A DNA stretch of 64,000 nucleotides from Streptococcus merionis DSM 19192 (GTDB lineage: Bacteria; Bacillota; Bacilli; Lactobacillales; Streptococcaceae): NCBI RefSeq assembly GCF_000380085.1, contig NZ_KB904538.1, positions 101,995 to 165,994 on the forward strand, given 5' to 3'. Positions 34,798 through 44,505 of the stretch are shown piece after piece. The first letter of the stretch is position 1. Every line of letters starts with the position of its first letter. The notes below the pieces were generated by a model. The model was not told the origin of the DNA. It made no database searches and saw only the letters and a program-made list of their open reading frames with translations. Made by a program: the position numbers and the translations under genes.

Positions 34798-35607
34798 TTA
34801 CAACTCCGCTAAAATCGCCTTTATCAAGCCCTTGAAGTCCTCTTTAATACGGGTTGTTACTTCTACGACTTCCTCGTGATTGAGTTCTTCTTGGAAGCCC
34901 GCCGCATGGTTAGTGATAGCTGAGATCCCCAACACTTTCATGCCTGAGTGAGCTGCAACGATGACTTCTGGCACGGTTGACATCCCAACAGCATCAGCAC
35001 CTAAGGTTTTAAAGGCACGGATTTCAGCTGGTGTTTCATAAGTTGGACCTGAACAGCCAAGATAGACACCTTCACTCAATGTAATACCAAGTTTATCAGC
35101 GACTTGATAGGCGACCTGACGATATTCTGGCGTATAGGCTTTTGACATATCTGGGAAACGTGGGCCAAATTCGTCTAAGTTTTCACCAATCAATGGATTT
35201 GCTCCAGTCATGTTAATGTGGTCATTGATCAGCATCAGTGTCCCCGGTCCAAAACCGATACCACCTGCGGCATTGGTAACCACCACACTGTGACATCCCA
35301 AAGCTTTCATAACACGCACTGGAAAAGTCACGACTTCCATCGGATTACCTTCATAAAAATGGAAACGCCCTTGAAGCGCCAATACCTTGCGGCCAGATAG
35401 GTCTCCATAGATGAGTTTTCCAGCATGGCCAACAACTGTTGATTGTCCCCAGTTTGGAATATCCGCATAGTCCAAGACAATGGCATTTTCGACTTCTTCA
35501 GCTAACTCTCCCAAACCTGACCCTAAAATCAAGCCAAATTCAGGAGCTGCAATCCCCTTATCTTGCAAGAAATCACGTGTTTCATAAATTTTTTCTAGTA
35601 GTGTCAT
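34798..35607 (-). CDS. punA: Purine-nucleoside phosphorylase, trimeric type
   Basis: A 269-aa phosphorylase for guanosine and inosine. GLILGSGLGELAEEV is the phosphate loop, GRFHFYEGNPM and VVTNAAGGIG are PNP blocks, and AVGMSTVPEVIVAAHSGM and SAITNHAAG include the base-binding Asn and Glu. It works with DeoD and phosphopentomutase to feed ribose into central metabolism. It lies 25 bases after the RelA/SpoT-like gene. Confidence 0.93.
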   Translation of the reverse strand: MTLLEKIYETRDFLQDKGIAAPEFGLILGSGLGELAEEVENAIVLDYADIPNWGQSTVVGHAGKLIYGDLSGRKVLALQGRFHFYEGNPMEVVTFPVRVMKALGCHSVVVTNAAGGIGFGPGTLMLINDHINMTGANPLIGENLDEFGPRFPDMSKAYTPEYRQVAYQVADKLGITLSEGVYLGCSGPTYETPAEIRAFKTLGADAVGMSTVPEVIVAAHSGMKVLGISAITNHAAGFQEELNHEEVVEVTTRIKEDFKGLIKAILAEL

Positions 35608-35632
35608 AAAAAATGTACCTTCTTTAATCTTT

Positions 35633-36202
35633 TTATTTTACAAAAGAGCGTTTAAAATTTTGGTGGCTTTTAATATTGGCCTCGGCATCTTTTTCATCCC
35701 AAATTTGCAACTCCCAAGGATAGTAGAAATTGCTGGCATTTTTGAAGTAGATATGAACACCGACATAACCGTCAACATCCCGCAAGTACCAGTTTTTTAA
35801 GCCAAACTTCTCTTTCCATTCGTCTAAAGCGTTCATCACTTCTACCACTTGGTCAGAACTTAAAATCATACGAGCACCAAAAATATCATTTAAGATATTA
35901 TTGACAGGGTACTTGGTGTCTCGTTTTTGATAACGATCAATTTTATCCAAGATTGATTCCGCTGTTTTCACACGATAGTAAAAGTGAATATCCTTGACAT
36001 CTGCCCGATAGAGATAATCATTGATGGACTCATGCAAATTTAAACGATAAGACAGGATATGCTCGGTTGGAACTTTTGAAAGGGTATGAGAGAGGTTGAC
36101 TTTCTCAACTTTTCCAGTTTCAAAGTAATCTTTTGAATAAGCTAGATGCAATTTGTTGATTTGGTCAATCAATCGCTCTACTTTTTCTATTGCTTTTGAC
36201 AT
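35633..36202 (-). CDS. RelA/SpoT-domain protein (small alarmone-synthetase-like)
   Basis: A 189-aa protein with the RelA/SpoT nucleotidyltransferase blocks: NDIFGARMIL (D-x-x-G-x-R), VDGYVGVHIYF (GY-x3-H) and PWELQIWDEKDAEAN (the E-x-Q-I core, with IW in place of IRT). There is no HD hydrolase and no ACT/TGS domain. It is distinct in context from RelP and RelQ. It sits between deoB and punA, so a product made from or sensing purine nucleotides is plausible. Whether it makes (p)ppGpp, pyrophosphorylates tRNA as some relatives do, or is inactive cannot be told. GGGGAGG precedes the ATG. Confidence 0.7.
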   Translation of the reverse strand: MSKAIEKVERLIDQINKLHLAYSKDYFETGKVEKVNLSHTLSKVPTEHILSYRLNLHESINDYLYRADVKDIHFYYRVKTAESILDKIDRYQKRDTKYPVNNILNDIFGARMILSSDQVVEVMNALDEWKEKFGLKNWYLRDVDGYVGVHIYFKNASNFYYPWELQIWDEKDAEANIKSHQNFKRSFVK

Positions 36203-36237
36203 TTTATCAACCTCCCCTCATTTTGGTAAATCTAATA

Positions 36238-36385
36238 TTTAGACTTGTTCGGAAACTCATTGAAAAGCTATTTTCCTTTAATAGATTATCGTTCTCAGTT
36301 TTCAAATTGCTGCTGCAACCAGCTCCCTCAGGCAATAGAAAAGCCTGGCCTCTGAAACCTTTTTTCGTTTCCAAACAAGTCTATT
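36238..36385. repeat. MITE-like element, copy B (best preserved)
   Basis: Bounded by TTTAGACTTGTTCGGAAAC (36238-36256) and GTTTCCAAACAAGTCTATT (36367-36385), inverted with only a few mismatches. The inner sequence matches copies A and C. It separates deoB from the RelA-like gene and leaves the operon interrupted by ~200 non-coding bases. Confidence 0.8.
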
Positions 36386-36410
36386 ATTTCTTAATAATAT
36401 CAGTTACCCC

Positions 36411-37622
36411 TCACACCAACTGATCCAAGAAGCTTTCGCCAATCATAGCTGTATCAACACCGAAGTTTTCAGCAACGGTTGCTGAGATGTCTGCGAAGTG
36501 TCCAACTGGAAGGACACCGTGACCCTTGAAGGCTGGGCTGTAAGCTAGAAGAGGGATATATTCACGCGTATGGTCGGTACCTGCATAGGTTGGGTCATTT
36601 CCGTGGTCGGCAGTAATCAAGAGTAAATCATTCTCACGCATGGCAGCAATAATTTCTGGCAATTGGCTATCAAATTCATGTAGGCAATCGCGATAACCAT
36701 GGGCATTTCGGCGGTGACCGTAGAGAGCGTCGAAGTCCACCAAGTTAGTGAATGAGAACCCTTTTTCAAATTCAGGCAAGCCCATGGTTTTAATCAAGGT
36801 ATCCATACCGTGGCTGTTTGATTTATTGTGGCCCATATCATGATTAACGCCAGAACCGTTAAAGATGTCACTGATTTTTCCGACTGAGTAGACATCAATG
36901 CCCGCTTGATCTAGTTTGTTCATGACGGTATCTTGGAATGGTGATACAGCATAGTCATGACGGTTGGCTGTTCGAGTGAAGTTGCCTGGTGTACCCACGT
37001 AAGGACGAGCAATAATCCGACCGAGCAAAGCTGGTCGTTCCAAGGTAATCGAACGTGCGTATTCACAGATACGATAAAGTTCATCCAGTGGAATAATGTC
37101 TTCGTGCGCTGCAATTTGCAAGACTGGGTCAGCTGATGTGTAGATAATCAACTCGCCCGTTTCCATTTGGCGTGGTCCAAAATCATCAATAACAGCTGTA
37201 CCTGAGTACGGCTTGTTGGCTTCGCGAATGACCTTGCGACCTGAAAATTCTTCAATCTTCGTCAGAATTTCTTCAGGGAAGCCATTCCAGAAAGTATCAA
37301 ATGGTTCTGTAATGTTCAATCCCATGATTTCCCAGTGGCCAGTCATGGTATCTTTCCCAAGAGAAACCTCTTCTAGCTTGGTCACATAACCTGTTGGGTT
37401 GCTCGCAGCAGGTACCGTTTTGAGGGCTTGTGGACGAGGAATATTTCCCAGACCAATTTTAGCCATATTGGGCACATTAAGACCAACTGTCTTGGAAATA
37501 TGACCTAGCGTATCTGACGCACCATCTGGCACGCCAGCATTGACAAAATTATTGGCATCGGGTGCAGCACCAATACCGACTGAATCTAAAACAACGAGGT
37601 GAATACGATCAAACTTTGGCAT
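36411..37622 (-). CDS. deoB: Phosphopentomutase
   Basis: A 403-aa alkaline-phosphatase-superfamily enzyme moving phosphate between C1 and C5 of (deoxy)ribose. [19 protein letters not shown] carries the first metal Asp, [13 protein letters not shown] carries the phospho-Thr, and [10 protein letters not shown] and [11 protein letters not shown] carry the remaining metal ligands. It follows rpiA by 12 bases and links nucleoside breakdown to the pentose phosphate pathway. Confidence 0.95.
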   Translation of the reverse strand: MPKFDRIHLVVLDSVGIGAAPDANNFVNAGVPDGASDTLGHISKTVGLNVPNMAKIGLGNIPRPQALKTVPAASNPTGYVTKLEEVSLGKDTMTGHWEIMGLNITEPFDTFWNGFPEEILTKIEEFSGRKVIREANKPYSGTAVIDDFGPRQMETGELIIYTSADPVLQIAAHEDIIPLDELYRICEYARSITLERPALLGRIIARPYVGTPGNFTRTANRHDYAVSPFQDTVMNKLDQAGIDVYSVGKISDIFNGSGVNHDMGHNKSNSHGMDTLIKTMGLPEFEKGFSFTNLVDFDALYGHRRNAHGYRDCLHEFDSQLPEIIAAMRENDLLLITADHGNDPTYAGTDHTREYIPLLAYSPAFKGHGVLPVGHFADISATVAENFGVDTAMIGESFLDQLV

Positions 37623-37634
37623 GATAACTCCAAT

Positions 37635-38309
37635 CTATTTTTTATCTAAAACGGTGACACCGTTAGCACCGCCAACGATGACTTTGTCAACCATATGGTT
37701 AAATAAACCATGTTCAACCACACCAACTGTGGTATCTAACTCTTGCGCTAGACGATCTGGATCATCAATCTTTTTCAAATCTAAATCAATGATGAAATTC
37801 TGCATGTCCGTCGTAAAACGCTGGCCATCCTTTTCACGAAAAGACGGAGAGTAACCTTTGGCTTCAAAATGACGGAAAAGGCTTTCTGCACCGTACTGAA
37901 CGACCTCAACAGGAAGTTTAAAAGCTCCTAGATGAGCAACCATCTTGCTCTCGTCAACAATCCAGATATACTGTTTGGTGTAAGTTGCCACAACCTTCTC
38001 CATGAGAAGCGCACCACCACCACCCTTGATCCCATTGAAGGCTGGATCAACTTCGTCAGCCCCGTCAACCGTTAGATCAACGCTGGTCACATCATCAATA
38101 TTTTTGAGCGGAATACCAAGACTAATGGCCTGCTTACTTGTCACGCTTGAGGTTGTCACCGCCGTGATTTGCAAGCCTTCTTCTTTGATACGGCGCCCAA
38201 TTTCAGCCACAAAATAATAGGCTGTCGAACCCGTTCCCAATCCGACTGTCATACCATCCGTGACATACTTGGCGGCTTCTCTTCCAACCAATTCTTTTAA
38301 CTGACTCAT
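37635..38309 (-). CDS. rpiA: Ribose-5-phosphate isomerase A
   Basis: A 224-aa isomerase of ribose-5-P and ribulose-5-[21 protein letters not shown] and [11 protein letters not shown] are the RpiA active-site loops. The frame extends to 38351, but family length and the [15 protein letters not shown] start favour the ATG at 38309. It is the first gene of the salvage operon. Confidence 0.93.
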   Translation of the reverse strand: MSQLKELVGREAAKYVTDGMTVGLGTGSTAYYFVAEIGRRIKEEGLQITAVTTSSVTSKQAISLGIPLKNIDDVTSVDLTVDGADEVDPAFNGIKGGGGALLMEKVVATYTKQYIWIVDESKMVAHLGAFKLPVEVVQYGAESLFRHFEAKGYSPSFREKDGQRFTTDMQNFIIDLDLKKIDDPDRLAQELDTTVGVVEHGLFNHMVDKVIVGGANGVTVLDKK

Positions 38310-38349
38310 GTTTTTGACTAACCTTCTTCCTAAATAACATCTTTCTTTC

Positions 38350-38387
38350 ATTATATCAAGTTTCTTATCATTTTGGTAGCGCTAACC
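38350..38387 (-). promoter_or_regulatory. Promoter and cre box of the rpiA-deoB operon
   Basis: On the minus strand, TGATATAAT is an extended -10 (core 38350-38355). GGTTAGCGCTACCA (38374-38387) matches the cre consensus at 12 of 14 positions and covers the -35 zone, so CcpA repression is likely. From 38388 to 38612 no gene or other signal is seen. Confidence 0.55.
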
Positions 38388-38612
38388 GTTAAAAGAATCC
38401 CTTGAAAATTTCTTAATACAAATTGGAAAATCCGTAACCCTCGAAAGGAACTCGAACGACTATAGCCTACAAGCTGTACCCTCATTTTCGACAGTTCAAA
38501 CAGAGTTGTAAAGTCAAAAGCGAATTGATGAGCGATGCTTTTGATTTGCAAAAAGTGTCACTCTAGTTGATTTTCTAACTCCTTTACTCGTTTGTTCATC
38601 AAAAAAGCATGT

Positions 38613-38660
38613 AAAAATAGAGCAGACAGCCATCATGACTAGCTGAGCCTACTCTATTTT
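38613..38660 (-). terminator. Terminator of lepA, repeat family member
   Basis: AAAAATAGAG (38613-38622) pairs with CTCTATTTT (38652-38660). On the minus strand the loop contains CATGATGGCTGTCT, as in the hairpin at 28554-28605. The 180 bases from here to lepA show no gene. Confidence 0.7.
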
Positions 38661-38839
38661 ATCATCTATTCTTCCTAGCAAGCCGCTCTGCAAGCATGAC
38701 CACCAACTCCAAACTGACCGAACCGTAGGAAAACGGATAGCTGGCTTGTCTGTTTGGCAAAATGATCTTTGCTGGTGATGGGCAATCGGTGTTGATGTTC
38801 AATCAAATTATGACCGACATAACGTTTCGCTAATCAAAC

Positions 38840-40663
38840 CTAGTCCTCGTCCATACTTAGCACGCTGAGAAAGGCCTCTTGAGGAACTTCGACACTTCCG
38901 ATGGCTTTCATACGTTTTTTACCAGCTTTTTGTTTTTCGAGGAGTTTGCGCTTCCGAGAAACATCTCCCCCATAACATTTAGCCAAGACGTTTTTACGGA
39001 GAGCCTTGATGTCAGAGCGCGCCACGATTTTTTGGCCGATTGCCGCTTGGATTGGCACTTCAAATTGCTGACGTGGAATGATTTTCTTGAGCTTGTCCAC
39101 TATCAATTTTCCACGTTCATAGGCAAATTCTTTGTGGACGATAAAACTGAGAGCATCAACCTTGTCGCCATTCAAGAGAATATCCATTTTCACCAATTTC
39201 GACGGACGGTATTCTGAAATTTCATAGTCAAAACTTGCATAACCACGGGTGGAGGATTTCAATTTGTCAAAGAAATCAAAAACAATTTCAGCTAGCGGAA
39301 TTTGATAAATGACATTGACACGATTGTCATCGATATAATCCATGGTCACAAAATCGCCACGTTTGCGCTGGGCCAATTCCATGACAGCTCCGACGTATTC
39401 CTGCGGTACCATGATTTGGGCCTTGACATAGGGCTCTTCGATATTATCGATTTTGGTTGGATCTGGAAATTCAGATGGGTTGGACACTTCAATCATCTCA
39501 CCATCTGTCATATTGACATGGTAGACTACCGACGGCGCTGTCATGATCAAGTCAATATTAAACTCCCGTTCAATCCGCTCCTGGATGACATCCATATGAA
39601 GCAAACCTAAAAATCCACAACGGAAACCAAAGCCAAGTGCCTGAGAAGTTTCTGGCTCGAATTGCAAGCTAGCGTCGTTAAGCTGCAATTTCTCAAGCGC
39701 TTCACGCAGGTCATTGTACTTGTTGGAATCAATCGGATAAATCCCTGCAAAGACCATTGGGTTCATCTGCTTGTAGCCCTCAAGCGGAGCATCTGCTGGA
39801 TTCTCAGCCAAGGTTACAGTATCACCGACACGGGTATCTGCAACGGTCTTAATGGACGCCGCAATGTAGCCAACATCACCTGTCGCAAGATAATCACGAC
39901 CGACAGCTTTTGGAGTGAAAATCCCGACTTCTGTCACATCAAAGGTCTTGCCATTGCTCATCATCTGAATAGTGTCGCCAGACTTAACCACACCGTCCAT
40001 GACACGCACTTGCAAAATCACACCGCGGTAAGCATCATAAACGGAATCAAAAATCAGAGCTTTGAGCGGTGCGGTCACATCTCCTGCTGGAGCAGGCACC
40101 TTCTCAACGATTTGCTCTAGAATTTCTTCAATTCCAATGCCAGCTTTGGCAGAAGTTGGCACGGCCTCGCTCGCGTCAAGCCCAATCACATCTTCGATTT
40201 CTTGGCGCACCCGCTCTGGATCTGCCGCAGGTAGGTCAATCTTATTGATAATAGGTAAGATTTCTAGGTCATTATCGAGGGCAAGATAGACATTGGCAAG
40301 GGTCTGGGCTTCGATTCCCTGCGCAGCATCTACGACCAAAATCGCTCCCTCGCAGGCAGCAAGCGAGCGCGATACCTCATAGGTAAAATCGACGTGTCCA
40401 GGCGTGTCGATCAAGTGGAAAATATAGGTTTCTCCGTCTTTCGCCTTATAATTCAATTCAATGGCATTTAGCTTAATGGTAATCCCACGCTCGCGCTCCA
40501 AATCCATAGAGTCCAAGAGCTGGGCCTGCATTTCACGGCTTGAAACGGTCTCTGTCTTTTCCAAAATGCGGTCTGCCAAGGTTGACTTTCCATGGTCAAT
40601 GTGGGCAATAATGGAGAAATTTCGAATTTTTTCCTGACGGTGTTTGAGTTCTTCTAAATTCAT
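38840..40663 (-). CDS. lepA: Elongation factor 4 (LepA)
   Basis: A 607-aa translational GTPase acting on stalled or early ribosomes. G motifs: [26 protein letters not shown] and SAK. The LepA-specific C-terminal domain is seen in [25 protein letters not shown], split here by its Cys-Tyr-Gly core. It is a full-length housekeeping gene. An extended -10 (TGATATAAT, core 40692-40697) lies just upstream. Confidence 0.96.
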   Translation of the reverse strand: MNLEELKHRQEKIRNFSIIAHIDHGKSTLADRILEKTETVSSREMQAQLLDSMDLERERGITIKLNAIELNYKAKDGETYIFHLIDTPGHVDFTYEVSRSLAACEGAILVVDAAQGIEAQTLANVYLALDNDLEILPIINKIDLPAADPERVRQEIEDVIGLDASEAVPTSAKAGIGIEEILEQIVEKVPAPAGDVTAPLKALIFDSVYDAYRGVILQVRVMDGVVKSGDTIQMMSNGKTFDVTEVGIFTPKAVGRDYLATGDVGYIAASIKTVADTRVGDTVTLAENPADAPLEGYKQMNPMVFAGIYPIDSNKYNDLREALEKLQLNDASLQFEPETSQALGFGFRCGFLGLLHMDVIQERIEREFNIDLIMTAPSVVYHVNMTDGEMIEVSNPSEFPDPTKIDNIEEPYVKAQIMVPQEYVGAVMELAQRKRGDFVTMDYIDDNRVNVIYQIPLAEIVFDFFDKLKSSTRGYASFDYEISEYRPSKLVKMDILLNGDKVDALSFIVHKEFAYERGKLIVDKLKKIIPRQQFEVPIQAAIGQKIVARSDIKALRKNVLAKCYGGDVSRKRKLLEKQKAGKKRMKAIGSVEVPQEAFLSVLSMDED

Positions 40664-40750
40664 GCGTCTTCCTTTAACTGTAATCCTAACTATTATATCA
40701 AAAATTCTGCCTGCTTCCTAAAGTTTTTTCCATTTTTTATGTATAAATGC

Positions 40751-40779
40751 TTGCATAATTTGATTTTAAATTGTATTAT
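40751..40779 (+). promoter_or_regulatory. Promoter of the GntR/ABC operon
   Basis: TTGCAT (40751-40756), 17 bases, TATTAT (40774-40779), about 34 bases before the GntR start. Confidence 0.6.
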
Positions 40780-40812
40780 AAAATTAGAACAAATAAACAG
40801 AAAGGAATTGCC

Positions 40813-41199
40813 ATGTCTTGGAAATTTGATAACAATCAGCCCATCTATCTTCAGATATGTAATATCATCAAGCTACAGATCGTGACTGGCCAGCTTAAAA
40901 TCGGTGAACGTCTCCCATCCGTTCGTGATTTAGCCGAAATTGCTGGAGTAAACCCCAATACCATTCAGCGGGCCTTGTCTGATTTGGAAAACCAGGGATT
41001 TGTCTACTCAAAGAGGACATCTGGTCGCTTTGTGACAGATAATCAAGAGCTTATCACTGTCACGCGGCACACCCTAGCCCATCAAGAATTGCAAAACTTT
41101 GTCACTAATATGCAGAACCTTGGTTTCAAAAATGACGAAATTGTTCCAGAATTAGAGATTTTTTTAGGAGGAAATTCGAATGACTCAGCCACTCGTTGA
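40813..41199 (+). CDS. GntR-family regulator, YtrA type
   Basis: A 128-aa repressor. The winged helix is in residues 10-75 (LKIGERLPSVRDLAEIAGV, then NPNTIQRALSDLENQGFVYS), and a short C-terminal helix for dimerisation follows, as in the YtrA subfamily. The ATG at 40813 has AAAGGAATTGCC ahead; the 14 upstream codons are ignored. It leads an operon with the ABC transporter it presumably controls, often induced by cell-envelope stress. Confidence 0.9.
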   Translation: MSWKFDNNQPIYLQICNIIKLQIVTGQLKIGERLPSVRDLAEIAGVNPNTIQRALSDLENQGFVYSKRTSGRFVTDNQELITVTRHTLAHQELQNFVTNMQNLGFKNDEIVPELEIFLGGNSNDSATR

Positions 41200-41881
41200 G
41201 ATTAAAAACGTCACTAAACGTTACAGCAACAATCTCGCCTTAGACAATGTCAGCCTAACACTCATGCCAGGTAGTATTATCGGTCTTTTAGGCCCAAATG
41301 GCTCAGGAAAAACAACCCTCATCAAGTTGCTTAATGGCCTTTTGCAACCCAATGAAGGAGAAATTCTCATCAAGGGCATGCATCCATCACCAGAAACCAA
41401 GAAAATCGTTTCCTACCTACCAGATACTACTTATTTAGATGATAACATGAAGGTGGTTGATGCTCTTGATTTCTTCAAAACATTTTACGATGATTTTGAT
41501 ACCGAAACTGCAATGAATTTGCTCAAGGATCTCAATATTAATTTGGATATTCAGCTCAAAAAATTATCAAAAGGGAATAAGGAAAAGGTCCAATTAATTC
41601 TTGTGATGAGCCGACAAGCTAAGCTTTATATCCTAGATGAGCCTATCGGTGGCGTTGACCCCGCGGCTAGAGACTATATCCTGAGAACGATTATTAATAA
41701 CTACTCACCTGATGCTTCGGTTTTGATCTCAACTCATTTGATTTCTGACATTGAAAGCATTTTAGATCAGGTTATCTTTATCAATCGTGGGCATGTTGTG
41801 CGTCAGGGCAATGTCGATGATCTTCGCGTTGAGCACGGTGAGTCTATTGACGAGCTTTTCCGTGACGATTTTAGAGCTTAG
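41180..41881 (+). CDS. ABC transporter ATPase (YtrB/BcrA-like)
   Basis: A 233-aa ATPase. Walker A is LLGPNGSGKTT, the signature region is the atypical KLSKGNKEKVQL, Walker B is LYILDEPIGGVDP and the H-loop is ISTHLIS. It overlaps the GntR gene by 20 bases and drives the two permeases that follow. Likely role: export or removal of an envelope-active compound. Confidence 0.9.
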   Translation: MTQPLVEIKNVTKRYSNNLALDNVSLTLMPGSIIGLLGPNGSGKTTLIKLLNGLLQPNEGEILIKGMHPSPETKKIVSYLPDTTYLDDNMKVVDALDFFKTFYDDFDTETAMNLLKDLNINLDIQLKKLSKGNKEKVQLILVMSRQAKLYILDEPIGGVDPAARDYILRTIINNYSPDASVLISTHLISDIESILDQVIFINRGHVVRQGNVDDLRVEHGESIDELFRDDFRA

Positions 41882-41898
41882 TTAGAAGGGAGACAAAG

Positions 41899-42687
41899 AT
41901 GTTTGGAAAACTTCTAAAACAGGAATTTAAATCTGTCGGCAAATGGTATCTAAGCCTTTATGCCATGACCATGTCCTTTGCGGTCATTCTTGGCTTTTGG
42001 TTAAAACACATGAATCAAGCTAATATTGATGAAAGCAATTCTCTCTGGCCAATGATGTTGACAATGATTATTTTTTTAGGGTTCGGTGCCATCATTGCCG
42101 CACTTGCTCTATCAACACTGGTTCTCATCATTCGCCGTTTTAAAAACAATATCTATGGACGCCAAGGATACTTGACCATGACCTTGCCCGCCACAACTCA
42201 TCAGATACTATTAAGCAAATTAGTTGCAGCTGTGATTTGGTACGTGCTATCCTTTCTCACTGTGATCCTTGCTATCTTCACGATTATTCTAATCACCATT
42301 GGATACGCTGAACTCCGAGAAGGCTTTAGACAACTGTTGACAGATCAGACATTTATTGACGTTATGAAGCAAATTTGGGGACAACTTGGAGGTTTGAACA
42401 TTGTTGCTTACTGCGTGAGCGCTACGATTGGCACTATCAACAATATCATTATGCTCTATTTGGCTATTGCTCTGGGACATCTGGCCGAAAGCCATCGGAT
42501 ACTTCTTTCTTTTGTAGCGTTCTTTGTCCTTGACATGTTCTTAATGGTTGTCATTATGATTGTCCTTAATAATACCGGTATCAGTTCGCATTACTACTGG
42601 TTCACTGCTGGTTTCGATCTTGTATTGAGTCTGCTCATGTACTTCTCCACTCATTACCTCATTAAGCATAAACTTAATATTCAGTAA
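41899..42687 (+). CDS. ABC-2 type permease, first of a tandem pair
   Basis: A 262-aa membrane protein with about six helices. It begins MFGKLLKQEFKSVGKWYLSLY and contains RFKNNIYGRQGYLTMTLPA. Both blocks recur in the next gene, showing a tandem duplication. It probably forms the channel with that paralogue and the upstream ATPase. Confidence 0.85.
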   Translation: MFGKLLKQEFKSVGKWYLSLYAMTMSFAVILGFWLKHMNQANIDESNSLWPMMLTMIIFLGFGAIIAALALSTLVLIIRRFKNNIYGRQGYLTMTLPATTHQILLSKLVAAVIWYVLSFLTVILAIFTIILITIGYAELREGFRQLLTDQTFIDVMKQIWGQLGGLNIVAYCVSATIGTINNIIMLYLAIALGHLAESHRILLSFVAFFVLDMFLMVVIMIVLNNTGISSHYYWFTAGFDLVLSLLMYFSTHYLIKHKLNIQ

Positions 42688-42698
42688 GAGGTATTCCT

Positions 42699-43526
42699 AT
42701 GTTTTTCAAATTAGTCAAACACGAACTCAAATCCGTCAGCAAATGGTACCTCACCCTGTACTTAATGTGCTTATTTCTTGCTATTAGCTTAGGTGCTTTC
42801 CTTCGTGAACACTATTCTGTAGCAAACTCAAGCTATGGCATGAGCTATCACTTAGGACTAACTTTCCGAGAAAACTTTTCATCAGGCTTTTCAGGGATTT
42901 TACTGCTACTAGTCCTCATGAGTTTTGCTATCGTTGTCTCAGCAATAGCAATTTCGACCTTATCGCTGATCATTAAACGCTTTAAGGACAATATATACGG
43001 CAAACAAGGCTATCTCACCATGACACTCCCCGTTTCTGTTCACCAATTATTGGTAAGCAAGCTACTGGTAAGCTTAGTTTGGGTAGGACTATCTCTTCTG
43101 GCCTTGATTGTCAGTGTCGCAGTCATGGGGATGGTTATAACTACTGAAAATCTTGCGGCCATCTTCCATGGCCTAGCTGAAATTTTTCAAACATGGCTCA
43201 GCGATCCCCTTTTTCATCTCTTCCAGTTTATGACAACAACGGTTCAAATCGCATCCTATATTACCCTCATTTTTCTCTCTATTGCTATCGGGCACAGCTT
43301 TGAAAATCATCGCATCATCACTTCTTTTCTAGCTTTCTTTGGATTGATGGTCTTGGTCACAGTTCTGCATGAAGTACTCCTGCCAGCCTACACAGACTAC
43401 TACGCTTACGATAAGCAGGGTAGACTCATCTATGATCTACTGAACACAGCTTTTGACTTTATTCTTATGATTTCTAGCTATTTTGGTAGTCATTACCTCA
43501 TCAAAAATAAATTGAACCTCGAATAG
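42699..43526 (+). CDS. ABC-2 type permease, second of a tandem pair
   Basis: A 275-aa paralogue of the preceding permease, with shared blocks KHELKSVSKWYLTLY, RFKDNIYGKQGYLTMTLPV and a HYLIKNKLN tail. It is last in the GntR-ABC operon, 11 bases after its partner. The two have diverged in the outer loops, which suggests a heterodimeric channel. Confidence 0.85.
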   Translation: MFFKLVKHELKSVSKWYLTLYLMCLFLAISLGAFLREHYSVANSSYGMSYHLGLTFRENFSSGFSGILLLLVLMSFAIVVSAIAISTLSLIIKRFKDNIYGKQGYLTMTLPVSVHQLLVSKLLVSLVWVGLSLLALIVSVAVMGMVITTENLAAIFHGLAEIFQTWLSDPLFHLFQFMTTTVQIASYITLIFLSIAIGHSFENHRIITSFLAFFGLMVLVTVLHEVLLPAYTDYYAYDKQGRLIYDLLNTAFDFILMISSYFGSHYLIKNKLNLE

Positions 43527-43563
43527 TCAGACGAATCAAGTAAAAACTCTAAAACATTAAAAC

Positions 43564-43611
43564 AAAACTGCACGAAGTCTTCGTTAGCAAACGTTGATTT
43601 TGTGCAGTTTT
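43564..43611 (+). terminator. Terminator of the GntR-ABC operon, repeat family member
   Basis: AAAACTGCAC (43564-43573) pairs with GTGCAGTTTT (43602-43611), followed by TTT. The loop holds CTTCGTTA and AAACGTTGA, as in the hairpin at 6358-6409. Confidence 0.8.
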
Positions 43612-43655
43612 TTAATAGTCTTTAAGTATGTTGTACTATTTTCTACAGACATTTT

Positions 43656-43707
43656 CGGGTGGGAGAACGAACTCTTTTTTGATTGATAGAGTTCCTTCCT
43701 ACTCCCG
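43656..43707. repeat. Dispersed hairpin, second copy
   Basis: CGGGTGGGAGAACGAACTC pairs with GAGTTCCTTCCTACTCCCG. It is near-identical to 33071-33121, including the loop TTTTTTGATTGATA. Confidence 0.75.
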
Positions 43708-43708
43708 T

Positions 43709-43960
43709 CCGAAGATTTGAGTTCAGGCTAAAAGTTTGGTAAGAAAGAAAACCTACCTCGAAATCAGAATCTCGAGTAGGTTCTTATCCTATCTTAACTG
43801 AGTTCGAGCTAAAGGTCTGGCAAAAAAGATAGTTCGCTTTGAATTTATGATTTCAAGAACAAAAAAGAGACTCTTCCGAGTCTTCTTTATCCGAAGATTT
43901 GAGTTCAGGCTAAAACTCTAGTAAAAAAGATAAAATCTCCTAGGAGCACGGCTCCTTCGT
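43709..43960 (-). repeat. Tandem array of linker-plus-hairpin units downstream of rplS
   Basis: Three imperfect copies of a ~30-base linker (plus strand CCGAAGATTTGAGTTCAGGC, then TAAA) lie at 43709-43740, 43798-43820 and 43891-43920. Between them are hairpins ACCTAC..GTAGGT (43751-43781), GTTCGCTTTGAA..TTTCAAGAAC (43832-43860), AGACTC-TTCC-GAGTCT (43868-43883) and GGAGC-ACG-GCTCC (43943-43955). On the rplS strand most are followed by T-rich runs, so this looks like serial terminators after rplS. No ORF is credible here. Confidence 0.65.
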
Positions 43961-44007
43961 CGCTTTTCCTATTTTTACTGGAGTTTTTTAACGCCTTCAC
44001 ATCATGA

Positions 44008-44355
44008 TTAACGACGGATTTCTTTGATACGCGCTGCTTTACCTTGCAATGCACGCAAGTAGTAAAGCTTCGCACGACGTACTTTACCGTAACGAACAAC
44101 TTCAATCTTATCTACACGTGGTGTGTGGATTGGGAAAGTACGCTCAACACCGATACCACTTGAGATTTTGCGAACAGTGTACATTTCTGAAATTCCTTGG
44201 CCTTTGCGGGAAATAACCACACCTTCAAAGACCTGAATACGTTCACGTGAACCTTCGACAACTTTCGCATGAACGCGAACAGTGTCACCAGGACGGAACT
44301 CAGGGATATCAGTACGAAGTTGACCTTCAGTCAAGCTTTGGATTAATGGATTCAT
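44008..44355 (-). CDS. rplS: 50S ribosomal protein L19
   Basis: A 115-aa ribosomal protein. [20 protein letters not shown] and the block [20 protein letters not shown] are L19 hallmarks. It is a stand-alone gene with its own promoter and leader, followed by the hairpin array. Confidence 0.97.
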   Translation of the reverse strand: MNPLIQSLTEGQLRTDIPEFRPGDTVRVHAKVVEGSRERIQVFEGVVISRKGQGISEMYTVRKISSGIGVERTFPIHTPRVDKIEVVRYGKVRRAKLYYLRALQGKAARIKEIRR

Positions 44356-44470
44356 TTTTTTCTCCTATCTTTGTCAATCATAGGTGCTTTTAAACCCAGC
44401 GGATAAACTGTATTTTTGTGCGTCCATTACACACGAATACTATCATACCATACTTATACCAAAATGACAA
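44356..44470 (-). promoter_or_regulatory. rplS promoter and structured leader
   Basis: On the minus strand, TTGTCA (44465-44470), 17 bases, TATGAT (44442-44447, with extended TGG). The ~80-base leader contains CCGCTGGGTTTAAAAGCACC and may be the Firmicutes L19 leader used for feedback control; I recognise it only in part. Confidence 0.5.
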
Positions 44471-44505
44471 CTCCTAAACCTGCTATTTTCCTGATTTTCT
44501 CACAC

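Noticed and set aside
38879-40289. Four plus-strand ORFs over 38.9-40.3 kb
   Set aside because: All lie antisense to the intact, highly conserved lepA.
43709-43960. Possible CRISPR array after rplS
   Set aside because: Only three imperfect repeats of uneven spacing, and the spacers are self-pairing hairpins; no cas genes are present.
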